A DNA stretch of 57,669 nucleotides from the NCBI GenBank assembly GCA_964243435.1, contig CAXTFM010000008.1:1-57669 (forward strand), read 5' to 3'. Numbering within the stretch: position 1 is the first letter of the stretch; every line of letters begins with the position of its first letter. Of the stretch, positions 1 to 8,874 are shown piece after piece. Made by a program: the position numbers and the translations under genes. This DNA is from RH-AL1 sp964243435 (GTDB lineage Bacteria > Pseudomonadota > Alphaproteobacteria > Rhizobiales > Beijerinckiaceae). The notes beneath the pieces were generated by a model that was given only the letters and a program-made list of their open reading frames with translations, searched no databases and was not told where the DNA came from.

Positions 1-502
1 CATCGGCCAGATGGCCAACAGATAGGGGGACGGTTCGTCCAGAAGGAATCAGGCTGCAGCGATGCGCTTCTCCACCGACAGGCACTCGAAGAGCCGCGGC
101 GGTCTGCTATTCCAGTTCAACCTCGAGTTGGCGCGCACGGATGGTATTGCTGGTGCCACCGTTTTGCGGGGCGGTGTTCGGCCTCGCCTGCCTCAACGAG
201 GCGATATCGCTCGATCTCCGGCGGGAGCTTAAAGTAGAGTTGCAGCGGCTGGTGTCCATGCACACTGGGGCCTCGGGCGGTATGATGGTAGGTGGAGATG
301 CTGCACGATGTCGGCTGCCCCATCGACTTCGAATGGCTGCACGGGTGGACCCTCCGCGCTTAAACCCGTTGACCAGCGATCGCGCGACCGTGATGTAATG
401 GTTGCGACCGCAGCACGGGCGCGCACGCAACCAAAGGTCCCGATCATGCGTCCTGCAACGCGCCGGCGCGCGACACCGCGTGCCACCCCGGATGCCCGCC
501 CG
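1..502. other. Left-edge stretch without a convincing gene
   Basis: No open frame here has recognisable domain content. On the minus strand, a short frame ending at position 49 reads NSRPPRLFECLSVEKR near its end. This loosely recalls the C-terminal tail of DDE transposases (N-x-RPR..., then a TP-x-E-x-F region), but with residues missing. It could be the worn end of an insertion sequence that continues left of the window, or chance. The rest of the interval is probably the upstream region of the phospholipase-like gene that follows. Confidence 0.3.
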
Positions 503-967
503 ATGATCGTGCTGCCGAAATCCCTCGCCGCTCTCACCCTTTTGATCGTCTGCCAGGGTGCCGCCCACGCGCAGGATGCAGGGGTGACCTATGACGTGAC
601 GGCGCGGGCGAAAGGTAAAGCGAGCCCCGAAGCACTCGTCGACAGGTCCGTGCGCGACTTGTCACGGGGCGATGTCGGTGCCGCCGTCCAGGACGACGTC
701 ACCGCCCTGCAGCGCGGTCCATTGCTGATTCATGGGAACTACTGCGGCATCGGTAATCGGCCGGGCACCAAGCCGGTCGACGCGCTTGACGCGGCCTGCT
801 CGCGCCACGACGCCTGCACGCAGACCGGCAGTCTGCCGAATTGCGCCTGCAACGACCGGCTTCAGGCGGAGTCGATCGCAATCGCGCAGGACCCGCAACA
901 GACTCCCGACCTCCAAGCGCTCGCCGCCGCGACGGCAGCGAGCATGGCCGTTCTGATCTGCAAGTAG
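503..967 (+). CDS. Secreted phospholipase A2-like protein
   Basis: A 154-residue protein with an N-terminal signal peptide (residues 1 to about 23, ending AHA). The C-terminal half carries the phospholipase A2 signature: a calcium-loop-like YCGIGN segment at residues 80-85 with P91 and D93, then D96, C99 and the catalytic-type dyad H102-D103 followed by C105. C114 and C116 come before D118. The family hydrolyses the sn-2 ester of phospholipids and is often exported. I chose the ATG at 503 because it starts directly at the signal peptide; an in-frame ATG at 446 would add a basic leader. Substrate and activity are inferred from motifs only. It is convergent with typA. Confidence 0.7.
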   Translation: MIVLPKSLAALTLLIVCQGAAHAQDAGVTYDVTARAKGKASPEALVDRSVRDLSRGDVGAAVQDDVTALQRGPLLIHGNYCGIGNRPGTKPVDALDAACSRHDACTQTGSLPNCACNDRLQAESIAIAQDPQQTPDLQALAAATAASMAVLICK

Positions 968-989
968 TTCGCGCGCCGGCTCCGGAAGC

Positions 990-2813
990 CTAGCCGGCCA
1001 GAGCTTCCTTGCTGCGCTCCATTCGCTTGCGCTCGTTAGGGTCAAGGTAGGTCTTGCGCAGGCGGATCGACTTCGGCGTCACCTCGACGAGTTCGTCATC
1101 CTCGATGTAGGCCAGCGCCCGCTCCAGCGTCATGCGGATCGGCGGCGTGAGGCGCACCGCCTCGTCCTTGCCGGCGGCACGGATGTTGGTGAGCTGCTTG
1201 CCCTTGAGCACGTTGATCTCAAGGTCGTTCTCGCGGGTGTGCTCGCCCACGATCATGCCGCGATACACCTTGATGCCGGGGTCGATCATCATCGGCCCGC
1301 GGTCCTCCAGCTTCCACATCGCGTAGGCGACGGACTCGCCGTGGTCGTTGGAAATGAGCACGCCGTTACGCCGCCCGGCGATCTCGCCCTTGAACGGCGC
1401 ATATTCGTGGAATAGGCGGTTCATGATCGCCGTGCCCTTGGTGTCGGTCAGCAACTCGCCCTGGTAACCGATAAGGCCGCGCGTCGGTGCATGAAAGACG
1501 AGGCGCTGGCGGTTGCCGCCCGAGGGGCGCATCTCGATCATCTCGGCCTTGCGCTCGGACATCTTCTGCACGACGACGCCGGAGTGCTCCTCGTCGACGT
1601 CGACGACCACCTCCTCGATGGGCTCCAGCAGGGCACCGTCCTCGCCCTTCTTGAACACCACCTTGGGGCGCGACACCGATAACTCGAAGCCCTCGCGGCG
1701 CATCACCTCGATGAGGATGGCGAGCTGCAACTCGCCGCGTCCCGACACGACATAGCCGTCCGAGCCCGACGCATCCTCGATCTTCAGCGCAACGTTGCCC
1801 TCGGCCTCCTTCATCAGGCGGGCGCGGATGACGCGCGTCGTGACCTTGTCACCTTCCGTGCCGGCAAGCGGCGAGTCGTTGACGAGGAAGGTCATGGAAA
1901 GCGTCGGCGGATCGATCGGCTGGGCCTGCAACGGCTCGCTGACCTCCGTCGCGCACAGCGTATCGGCGACGTTGAACTTCTCGAGGCCCGCGATGGCGAC
2001 GATGTCGCCGGCCTCCGCCTCCTCGATCGGGGCGCGCTCGATGCCGCGAAAGGCCAGGATCTTCGACACGCGGCCCTGCTCGACGACCTTGCCCGTGTGG
2101 TCCAGCACCTTGACCGACTGGTTCGGCTTGACGGAACCGGCAAAGACGCGGCCGGTGACGATGCGGCCGAGATAGGGATTGGCTTCGAGCAGCGTGGCGA
2201 GCATGCGGAAGCCGCCTTCCTCGACCTTGGGCGCGGGCACATGCTTCACGACGAGGTCGAACAGCGGCGCCATGCCGTCCTGTGGCCCGTCCGGCTCGTT
2301 GGCCATCCAGCCCTGCTTGGCGGAACCGTAGAGGATGGGGAAGTCGAGCTGCTCGTCGGTGGCGTCGAGTGCGGCGAACAGGTCGAATACTTCGTTGACC
2401 ACCTCGGTCACGCGGGCGTCGGACTTATCCACCTTGTTGACGGCGACGATCGGCTTGAGGCCGATCTTGAGCGCCTTGCCGACCACGAACTTGGTCTGCG
2501 GCATCGGCCCCTCGGAGGCGTCGACGAGCACGATCGCGCCGTCCACCATGGACAGGATGCGCTCCACCTCGCCGCCGAAGTCGGCGTGGCCGGGCGTGTC
2601 GACGATGTTGATGCGCGTGTCGGCCCAGGCAATCGACGTCGCCTTGGCCATGATGGTGATGCCGCGCTCCTTTTCGAGATCGTTCGAGTCCATCACGCGC
2701 TCGACGACGCGTTGGTTTTCGCGGAAGGCACCGGACTGCTGGAGCAAACGGTCGACGAGCGTGGTCTTGCCATGATCGACGTGTGCGATGATGGCGATGT
2801 TTCGCAGCTTCAT
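990..2813 (-). CDS. typA: Translational GTPase TypA/BipA
   Basis: A 607-residue translation-factor GTPase with the usual order: a G domain with P-loop AHVDHGKTT (about residues 9-17), the RGITI switch I, DTPGH and NKVD motifs, then EF-Tu-like domain II, an EF-G domain-V-like part and the BipA-specific C-terminal domain. It binds the ribosome and helps 50S assembly and stress or low-temperature growth. I chose the start at 2813 because the protein then begins MKLRNIAIIAHVDHGK, as in most orthologues; the frame extends ten codons further upstream. Length is normal and all GTPase motifs are intact. Confidence 0.97.
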   Translation of the reverse strand: MKLRNIAIIAHVDHGKTTLVDRLLQQSGAFRENQRVVERVMDSNDLEKERGITIMAKATSIAWADTRINIVDTPGHADFGGEVERILSMVDGAIVLVDASEGPMPQTKFVVGKALKIGLKPIVAVNKVDKSDARVTEVVNEVFDLFAALDATDEQLDFPILYGSAKQGWMANEPDGPQDGMAPLFDLVVKHVPAPKVEEGGFRMLATLLEANPYLGRIVTGRVFAGSVKPNQSVKVLDHTGKVVEQGRVSKILAFRGIERAPIEEAEAGDIVAIAGLEKFNVADTLCATEVSEPLQAQPIDPPTLSMTFLVNDSPLAGTEGDKVTTRVIRARLMKEAEGNVALKIEDASGSDGYVVSGRGELQLAILIEVMRREGFELSVSRPKVVFKKGEDGALLEPIEEVVVDVDEEHSGVVVQKMSERKAEMIEMRPSGGNRQRLVFHAPTRGLIGYQGELLTDTKGTAIMNRLFHEYAPFKGEIAGRRNGVLISNDHGESVAYAMWKLEDRGPMMIDPGIKVYRGMIVGEHTRENDLEINVLKGKQLTNIRAAGKDEAVRLTPPIRMTLERALAYIEDDELVEVTPKSIRLRKTYLDPNERKRMERSKEALAG

Positions 2814-2961
2814 GGACGGGCCGTGTTGGAGGTGCGCGCGCAACGGTGGCAGAAAGCGACTTACCGCGTTGCAGCAAGGTCTAGCGCAACACCTTCTATT
2901 TGGGAAGCATGGGCGAGCGCTGCCAGGGGAAGCCGTGATTCGGCGCCCGGTTGCGAGGCCG

Positions 2962-3138
2962 TCACCCGCGATCGGGCGCAGGCGTTGCAGGCCCCGGCGA
3001 GCGACTGCGGCGGCAGCGGTCCGAGCAATAGCGCACGTCGTCCCAGCTCCGTTCCCACTTCTTGCGCCAGGTAAAAGGGCGATCGCAGGCGGCGCAGATT
3101 TTCGTCGGCAAGTCGCCTTTTTTGACGCCGCGCGTCAC
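2962..3138 (-). CDS. DUF2256 small zinc-ribbon-like protein
   Basis: A 58-residue protein with a GTG start; an in-frame stop upstream leaves no ATG choice. It has the DUF2256 pattern: a KGDLPTKIC stretch, CxxC at C15 and C18, the conserved PFTWRKKWER core, and a second CSDRC pair at C38 and C42. The four cysteines suggest a bound zinc. The family function is unknown. It is short, and its codon use and motif leave little doubt that it is real. It sits between typA and a metallothionein gene on the same strand, though spacing does not prove co-transcription. Confidence 0.85.
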   Translation of the reverse strand: MTRGVKKGDLPTKICAACDRPFTWRKKWERSWDDVRYCSDRCRRSRSPGPATPAPDRG

Positions 3139-3234
3139 GGTGACCCCGACGCGGCGGCCAGCCCTTTCAGGCCGGCGCCGGTGGCGTCAGGCATGCCCGC
3201 AACCGTTGGCGCGCGATGGGGAAAGGCGGCGCGC

Positions 3235-3396
3235 TTAGCCGTGGCAGTCGCAACCGCTGTGGCCGCAGCCGGACTGGTGCACGTGTCCGGCGGCGCACTC
3301 GTCGCAGCAATACGCTTTGTCGTCCTTCATCACCGCCCTGTCGGTCGAAACCATGCACATGCAATCGCTGCATGCGCACTTCATGTCGTCGATCAT
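3235..3396 (-). CDS. Bacterial metallothionein, SmtA type
   Basis: A 53-residue cysteine-rich protein. Cysteines at 7, 9, 12, 14, 30, 31, 34, 44, 49 and 51 and histidines at 38, 40, 46 and 52 follow the SmtA/BmtA pattern (KCAC..C.C, YCC.ECA.GH, GCGH.GC.CHG). The family sequesters Zn, Cd and Cu in the cytoplasm and has a small zinc-finger-like fold. A GAGGG ribosome-binding site lies about nine bases before the ATG. An internal ATG at 3384 would also keep all cysteines. No SmtB-type regulator is visible beside it. Confidence 0.9.
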   Translation of the reverse strand: MIDDMKCACSDCMCMVSTDRAVMKDDKAYCCDECAAGHVHQSGCGHSGCDCHG

Positions 3397-3451
3397 GGCG
3401 CGATCCCTCGATAAGGCGAGGACACCTGATTAGGCGCCCTCGCGAGCGCGA

Positions 3452-3604
3452 TCAACGGCAGATCTTGCGCGCGTTGACGCGACGGCCGCCGAAGCCCCGC
3501 TTGACGACGCGCTCGGCACTGCCAGGCGTCGTGTCCGGCGAGGCGACGAACAGGGCGGCGATGGCGATGGCGAGGGGACGAAATTTCCGGGTCGATCTCC
3601 TCAA
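3452..3604 (-). CDS. Possible small secreted peptide
   Basis: A minus-strand frame from a TTG codon would give 50 residues: a basic start (RRSTRK), a hydrophobic run (LAIAIAALFVA) and a basic tail ending in CR. This resembles a short signal-peptide-bearing protein, but there is no ATG, no ribosome-binding site at a good distance and no family match that I recognise. It occupies the space between the metallothionein gene and dnaE. Treat it as a guess. Confidence 0.22.
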   Translation of the reverse strand: MRRSTRKFRPLAIAIAALFVASPDTTPGSAERVVKRGFGGRRVNARKICR

Positions 3605-3711
3605 ATGGTTCGCTGAACAACGAGGCGGGCGCGGAGCGGAGGCAGATGATCGGGGAACGACCGTGCCGACAGGCCGCCGTTCAGGTGCGACGGCTACCGC
3701 CGCCGTCCGGG

Positions 3712-6700
3712 TCACACGTGCTCCACCGTCACGATGCCGGGGATCGCCATCAGCGCGCCGGCGATGTCGGGCGACACGCGGTAGCGGCCGGGCAGCCTGA
3801 TCTCGGTTTCGCCGCGGTCGGCGCCGAGCGCGACGATGGTGACCTCGCCGTCGCCGCGCTCGGCGAGCTGCCGGGCGATGGGGGCGAGCGGCTCGGCCGA
3901 GCGCACCACGATCTGAAGGCCGCGCTGCACCCGCGCCGCCGCCTGGGCGAGGGGCTCCACCGACACGATGCGGGCGCGCACGTCCTCTCCTTCCAGCTGC
4001 GCCTGGATGCCGAGCAGAAGCGAGGCGCCCTTCACGAGCTGGTCGCGGAACTGGTTCAGCCCTTCCTGGAACAAAATGGCCTCGTACTGGCCGGATTGGT
4101 CGGAAAGCTGGATGATGCCCATCTTGCTGCCGGAACGGGTGCGCCGCTCGTAGCGGTCGAGCACGGTGGCGGCGAGGCGCCCGGCTTCGTGCCCACCCTT
4201 CACCTGACGGCAGAACTCCACCCAGCTCCTGATGCCGAGGCGTTTCAGCACGCCGGCATACGCGTCGAGCGGGTGGCCGGAGAGGAAGAAGCCGACCGCG
4301 TTGAACTCGCGCTGCAACCGTTCCGTCAGCGGCCAGGAGGCGGCCTTCGGGAGCGCCAGGGTTTCCGTCGTATCGGCGCCGAACAGCGCGTTCTGCCCTT
4401 CCGCGCGCTCGGCGGCGCGGCGATTGGCGACGGCGAGCAAGGTTTCGACGCCGGCGTGGACGCGGGCTCGATCGGGCTCCAACTCGTCGAAGGCGCCGGC
4501 CGCGGTGAGACTTTCCAGCACGCGCTTGTTGACGTCGCGCGGACTGATGCGGCTGGCGAAGTCGGCGAGGTCGGCGAAGGGCCGGCCGTCGCGGGCATGG
4601 ACGATGCCCCAGGCCTGCCCGTCGCCGACGCCCTTTACGGCGGCCAGCGCGTAGCGGATCGCGAGCGTGCCGTCGTCGCGCCCGTGGACCTCGAAGTCGG
4701 GGCAGCCGTGCGTGACCGAGGGCGGCTCGACGCAGATGCCCATGCGGCGCGCCTCGTTGGCGAATTCGGCGAGCTTGTCGGTGTTCGGCTTGTCCAGCGT
4801 CATCGACGCGGCGAGGAACTCGACGGGATGGTTCGCCTTGAACCACGCCGTCTGGTAGGCGATCAGCGCGTAGGCGGCGGCGTGGCTCTTGTTGAAGCCG
4901 TAGTCCGCGAACTTGGCCAGCAGGTCGAAGATGTCCGCGGCCCGCTTCTCGGCGAGGCCCCCCCGCACCGCGCCCGACACGAAGCGGCTGCGCTGCGCGT
5001 CCATCTCCGCCTTGATCTTCTTGCCCATCGCGCGGCGCAGCATGTCGGCCTCGCCGAGCGAGTAGCCGGACAGGATCTGCGCGATCTGCATCACCTGTTC
5101 CTGGTAGATGATGACGCCGAAGGTTTCCTTCAGCACCACTTCGATCTTGGGATGGAGGTAGTCCGGCTCCATCTCGCCGAGCTTGACCGCGCAGTACACG
5201 GGAATGTTGGCCATCGGCCCGGGGCGGTAGAGGGCGACGAGGGCGATGATGTCCTCGAAGCGATCGGCGCGCATCTCCACGAGCGCCTTGCGCATGCCGG
5301 CCGATTCGAGCTGGAACACCCCGACCGTTTCGCCGCGCCCGAGCATGGCATAGGTGCGGGCGTCGTCGAGCGGGATGCGTTCGAGGTCGACGGCGATGCC
5401 GCGCTTGGCCAGCAGCTTCACCGCGCCGGCGAGTGTCGTCAGCGTCTTCAGGCCAAGGAAGTCGAACTTGACCAGCCCGGCCGGCTCGACCCACTTCATG
5501 TTGAACTGCGTCGCCGGCATGTCGGATTTCGGGTCGCGGTAGAGCGGCACGAGCTGGTCGAGCGGGCGGTCGCCGATGACGATGCCGGCGGCGTGGGTCG
5601 AGGCGTTGGAATAGAGCCCCTCAAGCTTCAAGGCGACGTCGAGCAGGCGGGCGACCTTGGGCTCGGCCTCCGCCGCCTCGCGCAGCCGCGCCTCGCCCTC
5701 GATCGCCTGGGCCAGCGTCACCGGGTGCGCCGGGTTCTGCGGCACCAGTTTGGCGAGCCTATCGACTTGGCCGAGCGGCATTTCGAGGACGCGGCCGACG
5801 TTGCGCACCACGCCGCGGGCGAGGAACGAGCCGAAGGTGATGATCTGCGCAACCTTGTCCGCCCCGTAGCGGTCGCGCACGTAGCGGATCACCTCATCGC
5901 GCCTGTCCTGGCAGAAGTCGATGTCGAAGTCCGGCATCGAGATGCGTTCGGGGTTGAGGAAGCGCTCGAACAGCAGGCCGAAGCGCAGTGGGTCGAGGTC
6001 GGTGATGGTGAGGGCGTAGGCGACGAGCGAGCCTGCGCCCGAGCCGCGGCCCGGCCCGACGGGAATGCCCTGCTCCTTGGCCCATTTGATGAAGTCCGAC
6101 ACGATCAGGAAATAGCCGGGGAACTTCATGCGGCGGATCACGTCGAGTTCGAAGGCGAGCCGCTCGTGGTACGCCGCCTCGGCCAGCCCCGGCGCCGTGC
6201 CGCGCGACGCGAGGCGGGCGGTCAGGCCCTCCTCGGCCTGGCGTACCAGCTCGCTCGCCTCGTCGTCGGCGGCACCGGTGGTGAAGGCCGGGAGGATCGG
6301 CTTGCGCGTGCGCGGGCGGTAGAAGCAGCGCTGCGCGATCTCCACCGTCGCCGCGGTGGCTTCCGGCAGGTCGGCGAACAGCGCCAGCATCTCAGCCCGC
6401 GTCTTGAAGCGGTGCTCGGGCGACAGCTGCCGGCGCTCGGTCTGCCCGATCACCGCGCCTTCCGCGATGCAGATCAGTGCGTCGTGCGCCTCGTAGTCGG
6501 ACGCGGCGGCGAAGAACGGCTCGTTAGTGGCGACAAGGGGCAGTCCGCGCTCGTAGGCGAGGTCGATCAGCGCGCCCTCGACTTCGCGCTCCTTCGGCAG
6601 GCCGTGGCGCTGCAACTCGACGTAAAGGCGTCCGTCAAACAGCCGTTCCAACTCGCCGAGACGGGCGCGTGCCACGTCGGCGCGGCTGAGGCCGTAGCAC

Positions 6701-7188
6701 GCGTCGAGCGGCCCGTGCGGTCCGCCGGTCAAGGCGATCAGCCCGGCCGTGCGCCCGGCGAAGCGGGAAAGGACGAGGTGTGCCGGCTCGCCCGGCTCGG
6801 GGTCGAGGAAGGCACGCGAGGCGAGGTGCATGAGGTTGCCGTAGCCGGTCTCGTCCTTGGCGAGCAGCACCAGGGGCGCCCGCCCGGCCGCGTCCTCGCC
6901 GCCGCGCGAGGCGAGCTGCGCCCCGTCGCCGAAGCCGATGTCGAGCTGGATGCCGATGATCGGCTGGAGCCCGGCCTTGGCGACCTTTTCAGAGAATTCC
7001 AGCGCGCCGAACAGGTTGTTGGTGTCCGTGATGGCCAGTGCCGGCTGAGCGTCGGCGCTGGCGAAGGCGATGAGCTTACCCGTCGCCATCGCGCCCTCGC
7101 GCAGCGAGTAAGAGGTATGCACGTGGAGGTGCACGAAGCCGGCACCGCTCGGGGCGCTTCGAATCGCTCGGGTCGCTGGGAGGATCAT
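3712..7188 (-). CDS. dnaE: DNA polymerase III alpha subunit
   Basis: The replicative polymerase of the holoenzyme, about 1,158 residues. The N-terminal PHP domain begins at FVHLHVHTSYSL. The catalytic palm carries GPGRGSGAGSLVAY and PDFDIDFC, with the metal-binding aspartates present. The fingers, the helix-hairpin-helix region and a C-terminal OB fold (GIIQLSDQSGQYEAILF) follow. The length fits DnaE1 rather than the shorter mutagenic DnaE2. The frame runs to 7263 upstream. I use the ATG at 7188, shortly before the conserved HVHT motif; 7206 is also possible. Nothing appears damaged. Confidence 0.95.
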   Translation of the reverse strand: MILPATRAIRSAPSGAGFVHLHVHTSYSLREGAMATGKLIAFASADAQPALAITDTNNLFGALEFSEKVAKAGLQPIIGIQLDIGFGDGAQLASRGGEDAAGRAPLVLLAKDETGYGNLMHLASRAFLDPEPGEPAHLVLSRFAGRTAGLIALTGGPHGPLDACYGLSRADVARARLGELERLFDGRLYVELQRHGLPKEREVEGALIDLAYERGLPLVATNEPFFAAASDYEAHDALICIAEGAVIGQTERRQLSPEHRFKTRAEMLALFADLPEATAATVEIAQRCFYRPRTRKPILPAFTTGAADDEASELVRQAEEGLTARLASRGTAPGLAEAAYHERLAFELDVIRRMKFPGYFLIVSDFIKWAKEQGIPVGPGRGSGAGSLVAYALTITDLDPLRFGLLFERFLNPERISMPDFDIDFCQDRRDEVIRYVRDRYGADKVAQIITFGSFLARGVVRNVGRVLEMPLGQVDRLAKLVPQNPAHPVTLAQAIEGEARLREAAEAEPKVARLLDVALKLEGLYSNASTHAAGIVIGDRPLDQLVPLYRDPKSDMPATQFNMKWVEPAGLVKFDFLGLKTLTTLAGAVKLLAKRGIAVDLERIPLDDARTYAMLGRGETVGVFQLESAGMRKALVEMRADRFEDIIALVALYRPGPMANIPVYCAVKLGEMEPDYLHPKIEVVLKETFGVIIYQEQVMQIAQILSGYSLGEADMLRRAMGKKIKAEMDAQRSRFVSGAVRGGLAEKRAADIFDLLAKFADYGFNKSHAAAYALIAYQTAWFKANHPVEFLAASMTLDKPNTDKLAEFANEARRMGICVEPPSVTHGCPDFEVHGRDDGTLAIRYALAAVKGVGDGQAWGIVHARDGRPFADLADFASRISPRDVNKRVLESLTAAGAFDELEPDRARVHAGVETLLAVANRRAAERAEGQNALFGADTTETLALPKAASWPLTERLQREFNAVGFFLSGHPLDAYAGVLKRLGIRSWVEFCRQVKGGHEAGRLAATVLDRYERRTRSGSKMGIIQLSDQSGQYEAILFQEGLNQFRDQLVKGASLLLGIQAQLEGEDVRARIVSVEPLAQAAARVQRGLQIVVRSAEPLAPIARQLAERGDGEVTIVALGADRGETEIRLPGRYRVSPDIAGALMAIPGIVTVEHV

Positions 7189-7468
7189 TGCCCCATCATA
7201 CCGCATCGTGGCGGCGAAGCGCAGCGCATGCGCGTCGTTGCGCACATGCTTGACGTCACGCATCGACTCGAATGGTGCGGGCCTGCGCCATCTCCGCAGC
7301 CGGCCCGTGCGAGATGGTTTTGCCAGAAGCCCTGTGCAGCGTAGAACGCAGTCCCAAACTGCGGCTGCGCGCTCCGATCGCCTTCCGATCCCGATCCGGC
7401 GGGCTTATCTCGACATGGCCCGCCGCATCGGCGCGGGGCTCGCGTTTCCAGCCGACCCGGGAGTTAAG

Positions 7469-7918
7469 GTGCCGACCTATATCTGCCGCGCGCCCGAGAC
7501 GAGCCTCAACGGCGCCGCGAAGCTGCAGCTCGCCGAAGCCATCACGCGCATCCACGCCCGCGTGACGGGCGGTGCGGCGGCTCTGACGCAGGTGCTGTTT
7601 CGCGGCGTCCAGCAGGGCGACTGCTACGTCGGTGGGCGGGAATTGCACGGCCCGCACTGCTTCATCCAAGGCCACATCCGCGCCGGACGTAGCGCCGTGG
7701 AGCGCGCCGAGCTGATCCGCGAGCTGCTGCCGAGCGTGAGCGACATCCTCGGCGTGCCCCGTTACGCGGTGTGGGTGTACCTGAGCGAGCTGCCCTCGCG
7801 CGCGATGGCCGAGTTCGGCCACATGCTGCCGGAACCGGGCAACGAGGACGTCTGGCTCGATGCCTTGCCGGAGGAGGACCGCCGGCGCTTCCGAAGCCTC
7901 GACGTCCCATCGCCATGA
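7469..7918 (+). CDS. cis-3-chloroacrylic acid dehalogenase-like tautomerase
   Basis: A 149-residue tautomerase-superfamily protein. Starting at GTG 7469, preceded by GGGAG five bases upstream, places proline directly after the initiator Met, as this family needs (Pro1 is the catalytic base or acid). Numbered from that proline, His28, Arg70, Arg73, Tyr103 and Glu114 are all present. These are the six residues known to matter in cis-CaaD, and the GVQQG, HG..R.GRS and WVYLSELP segments also match. Cg10062 keeps the same six residues but is a poor dehalogenase, so the substrate is open. The stop overlaps the cysD start, which suggests translational coupling. Confidence 0.85.
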   Translation: MPTYICRAPETSLNGAAKLQLAEAITRIHARVTGGAAALTQVLFRGVQQGDCYVGGRELHGPHCFIQGHIRAGRSAVERAELIRELLPSVSDILGVPRYAVWVYLSELPSRAMAEFGHMLPEPGNEDVWLDALPEEDRRRFRSLDVPSP

Positions 7919-8874
7919 CCACGTCCGCCCTGACTTCTTCCGCCCCGGCGTTCACGCCTTCCTCGATGCGGCGGCCCTTGCCGCCGTACCTGCGCCGGCT
8001 GGAGGCCGAGGCGATCTTCATCCTGCGCGAGGTGGTGGCCGAGTTCGAGCGTCCGGTGATGCTCTATTCGGTCGGCAAGGACTCGAGCGTGATGCTGCAC
8101 CTCGCGCGCAAGGCCTTCTTCCCCGCGCCACCCCCGTTCCCGCTGCTTCACGTCGACACGACCTGGAAGTTCAAGGAAATGATCGCCTTCCGCGACCGTG
8201 CGGCGGCGACGGCCGGCATGGAGCTGATCGTGCACATCAACCAGGACGGGGTCGCGCGCGGCATCTCGCCCGTCGCGTCGGGTTCCGCCGTCCACACCCA
8301 GGTGATGAAAACGGAAGGGTTGCGCCAGGCGCTCGACGCCGGCGGCTATGACGCCGCGTTCGGCGGGGCGCGCCGCGACGAGGAGAAGAGCCGCGCCAAG
8401 GAGCGCATCTTCTCCCACCGCACGGCGAGCCACGCCTGGGACCCGCGCGACCAGCGCCCCGAGCTGTGGCGGCTGTTCAACACGCGGGTGCGCCCGGGCG
8501 AGTCGATGCGGGTGTTCCCCCTGTCGAACTGGACCGAGTACGACGTATGGGACTACATCGCCGCCGAGGCGATCGCCGTGGTGCCTCTGTATTTCGCGGC
8601 GCCGCGGCCGGTGGTCGAGCGCGGCGGTGCGCTCATCATGGTGGACGACGCGCGCCTGCCGCTGGCGCCGGACGAGGCGCCGCGCATGGAATGGGTGCGC
8701 TTCCGCACGCTCGGCTGCTATCCCTTGACCGGCGCCGTGCCCTCGACGGCGACCGACCTCGACGCGGTCATCGCGGAGATGCGCGCCTCCAAGGCGTCGG
8801 AGCGGCAGGGCCGCCTCATCGACGCCGACGAGGCCGGCGCGATGGAGAAGAAGAAGCGCGAGGGGTACTTTTGA
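7915..8874 (+). CDS. cysD: Sulfate adenylyltransferase small subunit
   Basis: A 319-residue CysD of the PP-loop ATP pyrophosphatase family. With CysN it makes adenosine 5'-phosphosulfate from sulfate and ATP. The PP-motif is SVGKDSSVMLHLA (around residues 50-62). HVDTTWKFKEMI, AFGGARRDEEKSRAKER and the FPLSNWTEYDVWDYI segment are typical of CysD. The ATG overlaps the tautomerase stop (ATGA), and its own TGA shares a base with the cysNC start. No cysH, cysI or cysJ is nearby, so this locus covers activation only. Confidence 0.96.
   Translation: MTTSALTSSAPAFTPSSMRRPLPPYLRRLEAEAIFILREVVAEFERPVMLYSVGKDSSVMLHLARKAFFPAPPPFPLLHVDTTWKFKEMIAFRDRAAATAGMELIVHINQDGVARGISPVASGSAVHTQVMKTEGLRQALDAGGYDAAFGGARRDEEKSRAKERIFSHRTASHAWDPRDQRPELWRLFNTRVRPGESMRVFPLSNWTEYDVWDYIAAEAIAVVPLYFAAPRPVVERGGALIMVDDARLPLAPDEAPRMEWVRFRTLGCYPLTGAVPSTATDLDAVIAEMRASKASERQGRLIDADEAGAMEKKKREGYF

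Noticed and set aside
3646..7344. 1,232-codon open frame on the plus strand
   Set aside because: Exact antisense of dnaE; composition is rich in Arg, Gly, His and Glu with no family motif.
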